Below are positions 7,009 through 16,056 of a stretch of 64,000 nucleotides of DNA, piece by piece; positions within the stretch are counted from its first letter, which is position 1, and each line of letters begins with the position of its first letter. Under the pieces are notes generated by a model. That model searched no databases. It worked only from the letters and a program-made list of their open reading frames with translations, and had not been told where the DNA came from. Position numbers and translations under genes: made by a program. The DNA comes from Pseudomonadota bacterium. GTDB lineage: Bacteria > Pseudomonadota > Gammaproteobacteria > Xanthomonadales > Ahniellaceae. Location: the NCBI GenBank assembly GCA_022843465.1, contig JALHNO010000003.1, positions 1 through 64,000 on the forward strand, given 5' to 3'.

Positions 7009-9248
7009 GCCCGCCCTGGTTGACTCGCCTGCGTGGCGAAGTGTCCTGGCGTCGGCTGCTGCGCGTGCTGGCGATTCTGGCCGGCATCTATGCCGTGGGC
7101 GTGCTGATCCTGCGTCTGTGGATTGCCAATCTCACCGGTTTCGGGCCGATGCAGGATCCCGAGACCGCCGCAATGATGGGCATGAACTGGAGCGAGATGG
7201 CGCGCGCGCAGTCAGAGGCAGTCGAACACTTCGAGGAACATGGCAACTGGCCCGATAGCCCACGCGCCTTCTACCGTGTGGAGGACAACGGACTGCTGCG
7301 CATCCAGACGCCCGAGCCCTTTGTGCTGCGCTTCGGCATGAGCCGCGGCTTCGCCCCCGAGACCGGACTGCGCGACACCTGGCTGAGCACGCGATTCGAT
7401 CCGGCGAGCGGGCAGTGGACCTGTCAGAACGATACGCCCCCGCTGCCGAAGGCCTGGCTGCGTGGCGACTGCCTGCCGCCCACGCAGCACTGGAGCCCAC
7501 TCGAGTGGCTGCTGTTCGTCTTGATCGTGGCGGTTGCGGCGCTGATCCTGCTGTTGGCCGGCTTGGCCCTGCTGGATCCGCGTCTGGCCGGCCTGCGCAA
7601 ACAGCCGCGTCGTTTGCGACGGCAACCGATCAGCGAATTGCCGCGCCTGCATCGGCAGCTGGGCTGGCTGCGCCGGCGCCGCGCGTCGCTTGCTGCTGCC
7701 GAAATCGCCGAATCGGATTGGCGCGAGGCTCTGTCCTATGCCCAGGCCGATGATGATGCCCGCGCCCAGATGCTGGCATTGCGGGTAGCGGCGCGCAGCA
7801 GTCGCAGCCCCGGCTGGTCCCTGCCCGGACAGGTCTACGAGTGGAAGTTGCCGCCGACTCTGCCGCTGGCATTGGATCGCGCCCTGCTGTACCTGCCTGC
7901 GGCCGGCAGCAGCGCGCGCGATCTGGTCCGTCATCTGCAATCGCTGCAGACCGGCCAGGATGTGCTGATCGTGGCGACGCGCGATGCCGCGACCGATGCC
8001 GCATTGCTGGCGTACGCGAGTGATACCGCCAATCTCTGCGTCTGCCTGGATCAGATCACCCAGTGCGAATGGCTGCTGCATCCGACACCAGCGGATGTGC
8101 TGGTGGCGGTGCTGGCGCGTCAGTTGCGCATCACCCGGATATCGCCGTATCAGACGCGCGGTGGCATCACCCGGCCGGCAGCATTCTTTGGTCGCGCGCA
8201 ACTGCTGGCCCGCGTGCTCAACCGCGAGCCTGGAAACTATCTGCTGGTCGGCGGCCGGCAACTGGGCAAAACCAGTCTGATGAAGGCGATCGAGCGTCGC
8301 TTTGCCGAGCATCCGAGTGTCTACTGCCACTATCTGTCGCTGCGCGATCACCGGCTGGGCGCACGTCTTGCCGCTGAACTCGAGCAACCGGTCGAGACGC
8401 CGATCGATGAGCTCGTTGGCCTGCTTGCCCGCCGCGCGGGTCAGCGGCGCGTGCTGTTGCTGATCGACGAGACCGATCTGTTCCTGCGCGAGGAAGCGCG
8501 CAGCGGCTACGCACAACTGGCCAGCCTGCGCAGCTTGAGTGAGGAAGGCCGCTGCCACTTCATGCTCGCTGGCTTTTGGGACCTGTATCAGGCCACCGCG
8601 ATCGACTACGCATCTCCGATCCGCAATTTCGGCGAAGTGATCACGCTTGGCGCCCTCGAGGCCGATGCCTGCGTCGCCCTCGCGACCGAGCCGCTTGCCC
8701 GTCTGGGAATCCGCTTTGCACATGCCGATCTGGTTGCGCGTCTGGTGCATGCCTGCGGCCAGCGCGCCAATCTGGTCGCGATCCTCTGCCAGCATGGTCT
8801 GGAGCAGCTGGAGCGCGGCGATCGGGTGCTCGGTGAGACTCACCTGAATCAGGCGATGGCCTCGGATGCCTTGCTCGACGCGCTCGCCGGATGGGCGCGA
8901 CTGAGCCCGGATCCTGCGGATTGCGCGCTGGACCGGATCATCGTCTATCGAGTGGCGCAGGCCCATGCGGGGCAGGGTGGTGAGGCCACCGCAGGTGCAG
9001 TTGCCCTCACCCTGGTCGAATTCATGCAACTGCTTGGCAGGCGCGGCATTGCGGCGTCCGCTGAGGCAGTGCGCGGCTCCTTTGCGCGTCTGCAACTGGC
9101 CTATGTGCTGCAACGCCAGGGCGAGGGCTATGCGTTTGCGGTGCCGCTGTTCGCGGCGCAGTTTCATGCCCAGGAAGTGGATGCGCTCTTGGAACGCGAG
9201 CTGGCCGCCCTGGGCGTGGCCGGGGCCACTCAGGCCGGCGGCGTGTAA
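7005..9248 (+). CDS. Membrane-anchored STAND-like ATPase with pilin-like loop
   Basis: A 747-residue protein with a GTG start overlapping the previous stop. Transmembrane helix 1 is about 18-40 and helix 2 about 167-190. The loop between them (41-165) has [15 protein letters not shown], then [11 protein letters not shown], and C140/C156 in the WTC...[10 protein letters not shown] arrangement typical of pilin globular domains. Residues 381-397 ([17 protein letters not shown]) start the ATPase, followed by Walker [10 protein letters not shown] (416-424) and Walker [10 protein letters not shown] (483-491). The C-terminus is a winged-helix-like region. I infer a sensor ATPase with an extracytoplasmic input; the ligand is unknown. 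Its 3' end overlaps convergent yggX by 19 bp. Confidence 0.75.
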   Translation: MSPPWLTRLRGEVSWRRLLRVLAILAGIYAVGVLILRLWIANLTGFGPMQDPETAAMMGMNWSEMARAQSEAVEHFEEHGNWPDSPRAFYRVEDNGLLRIQTPEPFVLRFGMSRGFAPETGLRDTWLSTRFDPASGQWTCQNDTPPLPKAWLRGDCLPPTQHWSPLEWLLFVLIVAVAALILLLAGLALLDPRLAGLRKQPRRLRRQPISELPRLHRQLGWLRRRRASLAAAEIAESDWREALSYAQADDDARAQMLALRVAARSSRSPGWSLPGQVYEWKLPPTLPLALDRALLYLPAAGSSARDLVRHLQSLQTGQDVLIVATRDAATDAALLAYASDTANLCVCLDQITQCEWLLHPTPADVLVAVLARQLRITRISPYQTRGGITRPAAFFGRAQLLARVLNREPGNYLLVGGRQLGKTSLMKAIERRFAEHPSVYCHYLSLRDHRLGARLAAELEQPVETPIDELVGLLARRAGQRRVLLLIDETDLFLREEARSGYAQLASLRSLSEEGRCHFMLAGFWDLYQATAIDYASPIRNFGEVITLGALEADACVALATEPLARLGIRFAHADLVARLVHACGQRANLVAILCQHGLEQLERGDRVLGETHLNQAMASDALLDALAGWARLSPDPADCALDRIIVYRVAQAHAGQGGEATAGAVALTLVEFMQLLGRRGIAASAEAVRGSFARLQLAYVLQRQGEGYAFAVPLFAAQFHAQEVDALLERELAALGVAGATQAGGV

Positions 9249-9499
9249 CCGGCAGGCCGTTCGACGCCATCACCGAAAAAATATTTTTCCATTTCGGCAC
9301 GCAGGAAGGCGCGCGCCTTGGGCTCGATCGGCGACAGGCGGTTTTCGTTGATCAGCATGGTCTGGTGCGCCAGCCATTCCGACCAGGCCTGCTTCGATAC
9401 CGATGCCAGCAGGCGTTGACCGAGTTCGCCAGGGAAGGGCGCGAAGTCCAGCCCGTCCAGATCCTGCTTGAGGCGAATGCAAAACACGCGGTGGGACAT
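9230..9499 (-). CDS. yggX: YggX, Fe(2+)-trafficking / oxidative damage protection protein
   Basis: An 89-residue protein starting [19 protein letters not shown]. It matches the YggX family, which protects iron-sulfur clusters from oxidative damage. [34 protein letters not shown] and the C-terminal KYFFGDG are family hallmarks. The start at 9499 is the only ATG giving the conserved N-terminus; further upstream in this frame lies the tRNA-Phe gene. The tRNA ends 17 bp before the ATG on the same strand, so both may share a transcript. The 3' end overlaps the convergent ATPase gene by 19 bp. Confidence 0.93.
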   Translation of the reverse strand: MSHRVFCIRLKQDLDGLDFAPFPGELGQRLLASVSKQAWSEWLAHQTMLINENRLSPIEPKARAFLRAEMEKYFFGDGVERPAGYTPPA

Positions 9500-9516
9500 G
9501 GGCGGGCCTCGAAGAG

Positions 9517-9592
9517 TGGTGGCCAGGGAGGGAATCGAACCCCCGACACGGGGATTTTCAATCCCCTGCTCTACCAACTGAGCTACCTGGCC
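9517..9592 (-). tRNA. tRNA-Phe (GAA)
   Basis: On the minus strand a 76-nt cloverleaf begins GGCCAGGTAGCTCAG and ends in GGCCACCA. The acceptor stem is GGCCAGG/CCTGGCC. The anticodon arm GGGGA-TTGAAAA-TCCCC carries anticodon GAA. The T arm is GGGGGTTCGATTCCCTC, and CCA is encoded. It is immediately upstream of yggX. Confidence 0.97.
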
Positions 9593-9630
9593 TAGGCCCG
9601 CGCGGCGCAACAGCGCCGGCCGAGTCGGAC

Positions 9631-9659
9631 ATTAAAGCGACGGTCGCCGATTTCGTCAA
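9631..9659 (-). promoter_or_regulatory. Promoter of tRNA-Phe (and possibly yggX)
   Basis: Read on the minus strand, TTGACG (9654-9659) is separated by 17 bases from TTTAAT (9631-9636). A GC-rich stretch follows before the tRNA 5' end at 9592. Both boxes are close to the sigma-70 consensus. Confidence 0.7.
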
Positions 9660-9699
9660 GCCCGATCCGGTGGTTTCCTGCCGATCGGACGACATCCGC

Positions 9700-10254
9700 T
9701 CAGAGTCCGGCACAGGCCTGCGCTACCCGATCTGCCTTGGGCTTGACCTCATGGAACTGCCCGTAGTTGTTGAGCGCATACGCGGCAGCGCCGGCACTGC
9801 CGCGGCGGTCGCAGACGGTGAAGGTGACATTGCTGCCGCCGTTGGAACCATAGGGCTGGAACTGCAACCTGGAACGACCACTGGTGCTGAACACATGCGC
9901 CGGCACGTTGAACGGCTCGACATGTTCGATCAGGCTGTCGTCGGCATCCAGATTGTTGTCATGATCGAGGTCGACTCCGACAATCCAGCCGTAGTGCCAT
10001 TCGGTACTGCCTGAACAGCTGACGCCGTCATTGCTGGTACACAGCAACGCATCGTCGTCATAGTTGATGGCGCCATTGCGGGCCTGGGTGATCGAGGTCG
10101 AGAGCGCGTTGAGAATGCGCTTGCTGTCGGCTTCGCCGTAGGCACCCGACACCGCGGGCAGCGCGATGGCGAGCAGGATGCCGAGCACGGCAACCGTCAG
10201 CATCAGTTCGATCAGGGTGAATCCATCGGTACTGCGTATTCTTCCTGGGTGCAT
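9700..10254 (-). CDS. FimT/GspH-type pseudopilin
   Basis: A 184-residue prepilin-like protein. The type III leader ends at G11, with the class signature TDG-FTLIELMLTVAVLGILLAIALP and E5 of the mature protein present. The C-terminal globular part has WHYGWIVGVDLDHDN and the FQPYGSNGG...FTVCDRRG pattern of GspH/FimT minor pseudopilins, which help start type IV pilus or type II secretion pseudopilus assembly in the inner membrane. Single pilus-associated genes like this are often placed away from the main clusters. It is divergent from uvrB. Confidence 0.88.
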   Translation of the reverse strand: MHPGRIRSTDGFTLIELMLTVAVLGILLAIALPAVSGAYGEADSKRILNALSTSITQARNGAINYDDDALLCTSNDGVSCSGSTEWHYGWIVGVDLDHDNNLDADDSLIEHVEPFNVPAHVFSTSGRSRLQFQPYGSNGGSNVTFTVCDRRGSAGAAAYALNNYGQFHEVKPKADRVAQACAGL

Positions 10255-10411
10255 GGCAAGTCCTCCATAGGGGAGGCCAGATTGCCGCGGGCGACCGCTT
10301 GCGGGCTTGCATCGGGTTCTGGATTCGGCTTCGGAAATTTCGGAGCCCGGGCTGCGAATCGGCGGTCAATCCACTATTGTGTCCGCTTGCCCTGCTGCCC
10401 TGGTGCACGCA

Positions 10412-12454
10412 ATGACCCAGCCCTTCCAACTTGTCGCTCCGTACGCGCCGGCCGGCGATCAGCCGCAGGCGATCGCGCGCATGGTCGAGGGCTTCCGCAA
10501 TGGCCTGGCGCATCAGACCCTGCTCGGCGTGACCGGGTCGGGCAAGACCTATGCAATCGCCAACGTGATCCAGCAGGTGCAGGCGCCGACCCTGGTGATG
10601 GCGCCGAACAAGACCCTGGCTGCGCAGCTGTACGGTGAGTTCAAGGAGTACTTCCCGAACAATGCCGTCGAGTATTTCGTGTCGTACTACGACTACTACC
10701 AGCCAGAGGCCTATGTGCCGAGTACCGATACCTTCATCGAGAAGGACGCCTCGATCAATGAGCACATTGAACAGATGCGGCTGTCGGCAACCAAGGCCCT
10801 GCTGGAACGCAAGGACGCGATCATCGTGGCCACGGTTTCGGCGATCTATGGTCTCGGCGATCCCAATGAGCACTTCAAGATGGTATTGCAGCTCACGCCG
10901 GGCGAGCCGATGGATCAGCGCGAACTGCTGCGCCGACTGACCGAATTGCAGTACACCCGCGGCGACTACGAGTTGCGGCGGGCGACCTATCGTGTGCGCG
11001 GTGAAGTGATCGATGTGTTTCCGGCCGAGTCGGATGCGGTCGCCATCCGGATCGAGCTGTTCGATGGCGTGGTCGAAGCGATCAGCCAGTTCGATCCGCT
11101 CACCGGTGCGGTGATCGGGAAATTGCCACGCTTCACGGTGTTCCCGAAATCGCACTATGTGACCTCGCGACGCACCGTGCTGGATGCCATCGAGACGATC
11201 AAGGCCGAGCTGGTGGAGCGACTCGAGCAGCTCTATGCCGCCAACAAACTGCTCGAAGCCCAGCGGCTCAAGCAGCGCACCCAATATGATGTCGAGATGA
11301 TGGCCGAGATCGGTTATTGCCAGGGCATCGAGAACTATTCCCGGCACCTGACCGGATATGCGCCTGGCGAGGCGCCACCGACGCTGTTCGATTACCTGCC
11401 GCCCGATGCGCTGCTGGTGCTCGACGAATCGCATGTGACCGTGCCGCAGATCGGTGCGATGTACAAGGGCGATCGCTCGCGCAAGGAAACCCTGGTCGAG
11501 TTCGGCTTCCGGCTGCCTTCGGCCCTGGACAATCGACCGCTGAAATTTGAGGAATTCGAACAGCGGGCGCCGCGCACGATCTATGTCTCGGCAACGCCCC
11601 GCGAGTTCGAATTGCAGCGCTCCGGCGATCAGGTGATCGAGCAGGTGGTACGGCCGACCGGTCTGGTCGATCCCGAGATCGAGATCCGCCCGGTCAACAC
11701 CCAGGTCGACGACCTGCTCGATGAGATCAGGCTGCGCACGGCAATGGGCGACCGCGTGCTGGTGACGACACTGACCAAGCGCATGGCGGAGAATCTGACC
11801 GAGTACTTCGAGGAGGCGGGGGTGCGCGTGCGCTATCTGCATTCCGACGTCGAGACGGTGGAGCGGGTCGAGATCATCCGCGATCTGCGTTTGGGCAAGT
11901 TCGATGTCCTGGTCGGCATCAACCTGCTGCGCGAAGGCCTCGACATGCCGGAAGTCTCACTGGTGGCGATTCTCGATGCCGACAAGGAGGGCTTCCTGCG
12001 TTCGACCGGTTCGCTGATCCAGACCATCGGCCGCGCGGCGCGCAATCTGCGCGGCAAGGCCATCCTGTATGCCGCCAGCATCACCCGATCGATGCAGGCC
12101 GCGATCGACGAGACCAATCGGCGCCGGCAAAAACAGATCGATTTCAATGTCGCGCATGGCATCACCCCGAAATCGATCGAGTCGAAGATCAACGACATCA
12201 TGAAGGGCGCCCGCGAAGCGGCCGACGAGGCGCCGGCAACGCCTGGTCTGGGACGCGGCCAGAAGCCCGGCCTGTTGAAAGCGGCTGAACCCGAGCTCGA
12301 TTACCTGGCGATGAATGCCCAGCAGTTGTCGGCCGCGCTGAAGAAACTGGAAGGCCAGATGTACAGGCACGCACAGAATCTGGAGTTCGAAGACGCCGCC
12401 CGAGTGCGCGACCAGATCCGGCGGATCAAGGAACAGGCGCTGCGGTCGGTTTAG
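10412..12454 (+). CDS. uvrB: UvrABC excision nuclease subunit B
   Basis: A 680-residue UvrB, which verifies DNA damage for nucleotide excision repair together with UvrA and UvrC. Walker A is GVTGSGKT (39-46). The beta-hairpin region has [13 protein letters not shown]. Helicase motifs include [10 protein letters not shown] and TIGRAARN. The C-terminal UVR domain ([13 protein letters not shown]) binds UvrC. The length equals the family norm. The start at 10412 gives [17 protein letters not shown], a typical N-terminus. No LexA-like operator was recognised in the 157-bp upstream gap shared with the pseudopilin gene. Confidence 0.97.
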   Translation: MTQPFQLVAPYAPAGDQPQAIARMVEGFRNGLAHQTLLGVTGSGKTYAIANVIQQVQAPTLVMAPNKTLAAQLYGEFKEYFPNNAVEYFVSYYDYYQPEAYVPSTDTFIEKDASINEHIEQMRLSATKALLERKDAIIVATVSAIYGLGDPNEHFKMVLQLTPGEPMDQRELLRRLTELQYTRGDYELRRATYRVRGEVIDVFPAESDAVAIRIELFDGVVEAISQFDPLTGAVIGKLPRFTVFPKSHYVTSRRTVLDAIETIKAELVERLEQLYAANKLLEAQRLKQRTQYDVEMMAEIGYCQGIENYSRHLTGYAPGEAPPTLFDYLPPDALLVLDESHVTVPQIGAMYKGDRSRKETLVEFGFRLPSALDNRPLKFEEFEQRAPRTIYVSATPREFELQRSGDQVIEQVVRPTGLVDPEIEIRPVNTQVDDLLDEIRLRTAMGDRVLVTTLTKRMAENLTEYFEEAGVRVRYLHSDVETVERVEIIRDLRLGKFDVLVGINLLREGLDMPEVSLVAILDADKEGFLRSTGSLIQTIGRAARNLRGKAILYAASITRSMQAAIDETNRRRQKQIDFNVAHGITPKSIESKINDIMKGAREAADEAPATPGLGRGQKPGLLKAAEPELDYLAMNAQQLSAALKKLEGQMYRHAQNLEFEDAARVRDQIRRIKEQALRSV

Positions 12455-12499
12455 GCATCGTGCGCATAGTCTGTCGCGCTGCCTTTGGTCCTGCTCCTG

Positions 12500-12692
12500 C
12501 CCTTGTAGAGCTTGGCTTGCCGCGCTGCTTTTGATTTTCTTTTCTCGATCAACAAACAGCAACTACAGCGCGGCAAGCCACGCTCTATGAAATCCCCTTC
12601 AGGGGACAAGATCAAGATCAAGGGCAGCGCGGCAAGCTACGCTACAACGGCAACGGCAACGGCAACGGCAGCGCGGCAAGCCACGCTCTACA
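12500..12692. repeat. REP-like cluster with (CGGCAA)n microsatellite
   Basis: GTAGAGCTTGGCTTGCCGCGCTGC near 12505 is complementary to three GCGCGGCAAGC(C/T)ACGCT copies near 12568, 12626 and 12670. Between the last two sits a short ACGGCA tandem run (about 12646-12670). The last copy overlaps the final codons of the SGNH gene that ends at 12688. Confidence 0.75.
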
Positions 12693-13671
12693 GGAGCTTG
12701 CGGGTTACCAGAGCATCGATCAGGGCGTCGGTGTAGGCGCGCTTGTTGCGATAGTCGACGTGGGACTCGTCGGGGAGCGCGATCGCCTTGAGTGCTGGCA
12801 CATCGTCGGCATGCAGGGTGTGCGCGCCGGTGCTCTCGGCTAGCCGGTTCCAGAACTGGGCGCGTGGATAGGTATCTTCTTCCACTTGTCGGCGCAGGCC
12901 GCTGATCGGTGAGGAATAGAAAATCACCGAGCCGCCGCGCTGCCGGATCTTTTCGACCCAGGCCTTGGCCTCGGCCAGATCGGCGTGCCAGACGGCAGGA
13001 TCGGGGCCGGGAAACTTGCCGTTGTATTTGGCCAGATGCGCTTCGAGATCGCGGCGGTGCTGACTGGTGTCGACGCCCTGGTAGTCGATCGAACCCTCGC
13101 GTGCGCTGCTCATCTGCATGTGCGGATGAAAGGGTTCGGGCTCGCTGCGCAGGGTACGCACCAGTGAGCGCAATAAACTGAAGTCCGAGCGCGCGATCAC
13201 GGCGTGTTGCTGCCAGAGATTGAGCAGGCGCCGATGCAGGTCGCGGCTCGGCGTCCATTGCCGGTGGTAGTGGTCGACCCAGGGCTGCTGCGATTCCCAG
13301 GTGATTTTCCACAGGCCGATGCCGTCGATGTCGCAGACCACCACGCCACGGAAATGCGGGTCGGCGCTGAGGTCCCGCAGGGTTGCCATCGCCGGCATGG
13401 CATCGAGTGCAAGCATCACCGGCGCGTAACCGGGCAGGCGTTCGCGGATGCGCTGCAGATCAATGCTGTACAAGGTGCGCGAGGCGCCGAGCAGGACCAG
13501 GGCTTGCTGGCCATCCTCAGGGTAGACGCGCTGGCGTTGCTGCGCCCACAGATCCTGGCCGTCGAGTATGCCCGGCAGATAGCCGCGCTGGCGCCATTGC
13601 CATTCGACCGTGCCGGCGATCAGGGCAAGCCCGCAGAGTGCAATCGTGATGGCGAGGAGCAGACGGCGCAT
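12688..13671 (-). CDS. SGNH/DltD-like membrane-anchored acyltransferase partner
   Basis: A 327-residue protein with an N-terminal membrane anchor (about 4-24) and a periplasmic domain. VLLGASRTLYSIDL (about 59-72) supplies the SGNH-type nucleophile S64. A late DESHVDYRNK segment supplies the Asp-x-x-His of the triad. Its start lies 2 bp after the stop of an MBOAT acyltransferase gene. Such pairs move acyl groups across the membrane and attach them to exported polysaccharides (AlgI/AlgX-like, DltB/DltD-like). The substrate here is unknown, as no polysaccharide locus adjoins the pair. Confidence 0.75.
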   Translation of the reverse strand: MRRLLLAITIALCGLALIAGTVEWQWRQRGYLPGILDGQDLWAQQRQRVYPEDGQQALVLLGASRTLYSIDLQRIRERLPGYAPVMLALDAMPAMATLRDLSADPHFRGVVVCDIDGIGLWKITWESQQPWVDHYHRQWTPSRDLHRRLLNLWQQHAVIARSDFSLLRSLVRTLRSEPEPFHPHMQMSSAREGSIDYQGVDTSQHRRDLEAHLAKYNGKFPGPDPAVWHADLAEAKAWVEKIRQRGGSVIFYSSPISGLRRQVEEDTYPRAQFWNRLAESTGAHTLHADDVPALKAIALPDESHVDYRNKRAYTDALIDALVTRKLL

Positions 13672-13673
13672 GG

Positions 13674-15092
13674 TCAGAACTGGAAGTAGATGAAGGCGCG
13701 GCCAGCGCCGGGAGAAAGCACGATGGCGGCGAGCAGCAGGGCCCACAGCAATCCGAGCGCGACCGCCGGCGCTCGTCCCAGCGCTGCGCGCAGATCGAAC
13801 GAACGCGTCAGCAGATGGGCAAGTACCAACACACCAAAGCTCGCGAGTGCGATCCAGGCTTCGGTGGACAAGACCGGTGCCGGAGTCTGCTGCTGCCCCA
13901 GCATGGCGCCGTGGATGCTTGCGGCGGTGGCGAAATCCGGTGCGCGAAACCAGACCCAGGCCCAGACCACGACGAGCAGGGTGAAGGCGCCGTAGCAGGC
14001 GCGCATTGGCCAGGCCCGTAGCAAGGTCGAGTCGGGTAGCACGCGACGGCCGAAGCGCTCGATGCCGAGCCAGGCACCATGAAATGCGCCCCAGGCGACG
14101 AAGGTCCAGGCAGCGCCATGCCAGAGTCCACCCAGCAGCATGGTCAGCATCAGGTTGCGCGCAGTCAGCCACTGCGATCCGCGATTGCCGCCGAGCGGCA
14201 CGTACAGGTAATCGCGCAACCAGGTCGACAGCGAGATATGCCAGCGGCGCCAGAAATCCGAGAATCCGACCGCTGCATAGGGGCTGCGAAAATTGTCCGG
14301 CAGATGGAAGCCCAGCATCAGCGCGGCGCCGATCGCGCACATGGAGTAGCCGGCGAAGTCGCAGAAGATCTGGCCGCTGAAGGCCAGGGTGGCACTCCAG
14401 GCCAGCGCCGTGCCTGGCGCCGCGCCGGCGACGAAGCCGGTATCCGCGACCGGCGCGAACACCGTGTCGGCCAGCACGACCTTCTGGAACAGTCCGAGCA
14501 GCATCAGCGACAGCCCGACCACGACACCATCGGCGGATGAGCGCCGCGGCTGCTCAAGCTGGTCGCGAAACTCGCTGTAGCGGACGATCGGTCCGGCGAC
14601 CAGCTGCGGGAAGAAGGCGACGAACAGCACGTAGTCGCGCAGTGATCGCTGCACCGGCACCTGACCGCGATAGACATCGATGCAGTACGACAGCGACTGG
14701 AAGGTATAGAACGAGATGCCAACCGGCAGCAGGATGTCGAAGACCGGTGCCTGCCAGTGCACGCCGATCGCCGCGAGCAGGCTTTCGACATTGCGGTTCA
14801 GGAAGTTGCCGTACTTGAAAAAGCCGAGCAAGCCGAGATTGGCGGCCAGCGAAACCAGCAGCCAGCGCTTTCGCAACTGCGGCGCGGTCGCCGCCGCCAT
14901 CCGCAGCGACAGCCACCAGTCGACCGAGGCCGAGCCGATCAACAGCAGCAGAAAGGCCGGGCTCCAGGCGCCGTAGAAGACAAAACTCGCCAGCAGCAGC
15001 AGCCATTTGCGCGCGCTCCACGACCACGGCAGCTGATAAAGCGCCAGCAGGCCGAGAAAAAACACGACAAAGGTCAGCGAGTCGAATTGCAT
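13674..15092 (-). CDS. MBOAT-family O-acyltransferase (AlgI-like)
   Basis: A 472-residue polytopic membrane protein starting MQFDSLTFVVFF, as in AlgI-type MBOAT proteins. Family blocks are clear: LPVGISFYTFQSLSYCIDVYR, FPQLVAGPIVRY, DFWRRWHISLSTWLRDYLY (H285), and GGLWHGAAWTFVAWG with the conserved H325. The start at 15092 is chosen for this conserved N-terminus. It forms an operon with the SGNH-like gene downstream. It probably passes an acyl group across the inner membrane for O-acylation of an exported glycan. Confidence 0.92.
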   Translation of the reverse strand: MQFDSLTFVVFFLGLLALYQLPWSWSARKWLLLLASFVFYGAWSPAFLLLLIGSASVDWWLSLRMAAATAPQLRKRWLLVSLAANLGLLGFFKYGNFLNRNVESLLAAIGVHWQAPVFDILLPVGISFYTFQSLSYCIDVYRGQVPVQRSLRDYVLFVAFFPQLVAGPIVRYSEFRDQLEQPRRSSADGVVVGLSLMLLGLFQKVVLADTVFAPVADTGFVAGAAPGTALAWSATLAFSGQIFCDFAGYSMCAIGAALMLGFHLPDNFRSPYAAVGFSDFWRRWHISLSTWLRDYLYVPLGGNRGSQWLTARNLMLTMLLGGLWHGAAWTFVAWGAFHGAWLGIERFGRRVLPDSTLLRAWPMRACYGAFTLLVVVWAWVWFRAPDFATAASIHGAMLGQQQTPAPVLSTEAWIALASFGVLVLAHLLTRSFDLRAALGRAPAVALGLLWALLLAAIVLSPGAGRAFIYFQF

Positions 15093-15681
15093 CGGGCAGG
15101 GCAGCTGTGCGGGCCGGCATTGTAGGTCGGCGCGCGTCACTGCGGGTGTTTGGCGCGCCTGGTCAGGCGGTGGAAGCGCATGATCCCCTCTCCCGCCGGC
15201 CGGAGAGGGCCACGGAGGGCTTACACAAGAGGCTCTGGGTTCCCTTCTCCCGCTGAGTGGGAGAAGGTGGCCCGAAGGGCCGGATGAGGGTGCTTGGGTT
15301 GCGTCTACGTCGAACTGCGTTCGGGCGCAACGGCATGTATGGACTGCGCGATAGGCGCTGCGATCAGGCCGCCGCTACCGAAGGCCTATGGCATCCGGCC
15401 TGCGGCCTGTGTCCCCCACGCGGGAGAAGGTAACGATCCAGGGATCTCACGAATGTATCCATGAAGCCATGCGTGCTGCCCAAGCACCCTCATCCGCCTT
15501 CGGCACCTTCTCCCGCAAGCGGGAGAAGGGAACCCAGAGCATCAACCGCTTTGAGCAGCTTGATCCCCTCTCCCGCTTGCGGGAGAGGGCCAGGGTGAGG
15601 GCAAACACACGAATTCGTCTGGTCTTCGCGAGAGCCGGCGCGGCCAGATGAACGCCTCAGCGCCCTATCCGCACACGGCGG
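15093..15681. repeat. Gene-free region with TCTCCCGC stem-loop cluster
   Basis: No gene is supported between the MBOAT start and the tRNA-Val promoter. Stem-loops of the type CCCTTCTCCCGC...GCGGGAGAAGG lie at 15185-15210, 15242-15267, 15414-15430 (half copy), 15505-15530 and 15565-15590. Phrases around them (GGGTTCCCTTCTCCCGC and its complement) also recur in both orientations, so this looks like several independent insertions of one dispersed family. Confidence 0.75.
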
Positions 15682-15710
15682 TTGAGTCGGCGCGCGGGTC
15701 CGTGTACGAT
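15682..15710 (+). promoter_or_regulatory. Promoter of tRNA-Val
   Basis: TTGAGT (15682-15687), a 17-base spacer and TACGAT (15705-15710) precede the tRNA 5' end by 15 bases. The GC-rich discriminator (GCGCGGCC) is typical of stable-RNA promoters under stringent control. Confidence 0.7.
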
Positions 15711-15725
15711 GCGCGGCCTTGATTT

Positions 15726-15800
15726 GGGCGCGTAGCTCAGCGGTAGAGCACTACCTTGACATGGTAGGGGTCACAGGTTCGATCCCTGTCGCGCCCACCA
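15726..15800 (+). tRNA. tRNA-Val (GAC)
   Basis: A 75-nt cloverleaf: acceptor GGGCGCG/CGCGCCC, D arm TAGCTCAGCGGTAGAGC, anticodon arm CTACC-TTGACAT-GGTAG giving anticodon GAC, T arm CAGGTTCGATCCCTG, and an encoded CCA end. Confidence 0.97.
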
Positions 15801-15973
15801 CCGATCGCCAGACTGGCGCTCCGGTGACTTCGATCAAAGTGATTCCGATCAAACCCAGGCGCCGACCGCGGCGCTGCATTCCAGAGACGAGAGACGTAGT
15901 TCGAACGAACACGATCACCATGACGCGAACCGGAACCCCCGACTGAATCCTGCGCATGGCCCGTCTTGAATCC

Positions 15974-15997
15974 AAGGGCGCTTGCGCCCTTTTTTGT
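15974..15997 (+). terminator. Rho-independent terminator before thrS
   Basis: AAGGGCGC, loop TT, GCGCCCTT, then a T-rich run (TTTTGTTT). It lies about 60 bp upstream of the thrS ATG. It may simply end the tRNA-Val transcript, or act as an attenuator in the thrS leader if the thrS promoter lies upstream of it. Confidence 0.8.
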
Positions 15998-16056
15998 TTA
16001 TTGCGGTTGCAACGCAGGGCGGATCGCCCGCAGCGACCGCACACCTGGAGCACTGC

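Noticed and set aside
7212-9167. Long leftward frame opposite the membrane ATPase
   Set aside because: The plus-strand product has Walker motifs, transmembrane helices and a coupled start; the minus product has no recognisable feature.
10255-10411. LexA operator before uvrB
   Set aside because: No palindromic SOS-box-like sequence could be seen in the gap.
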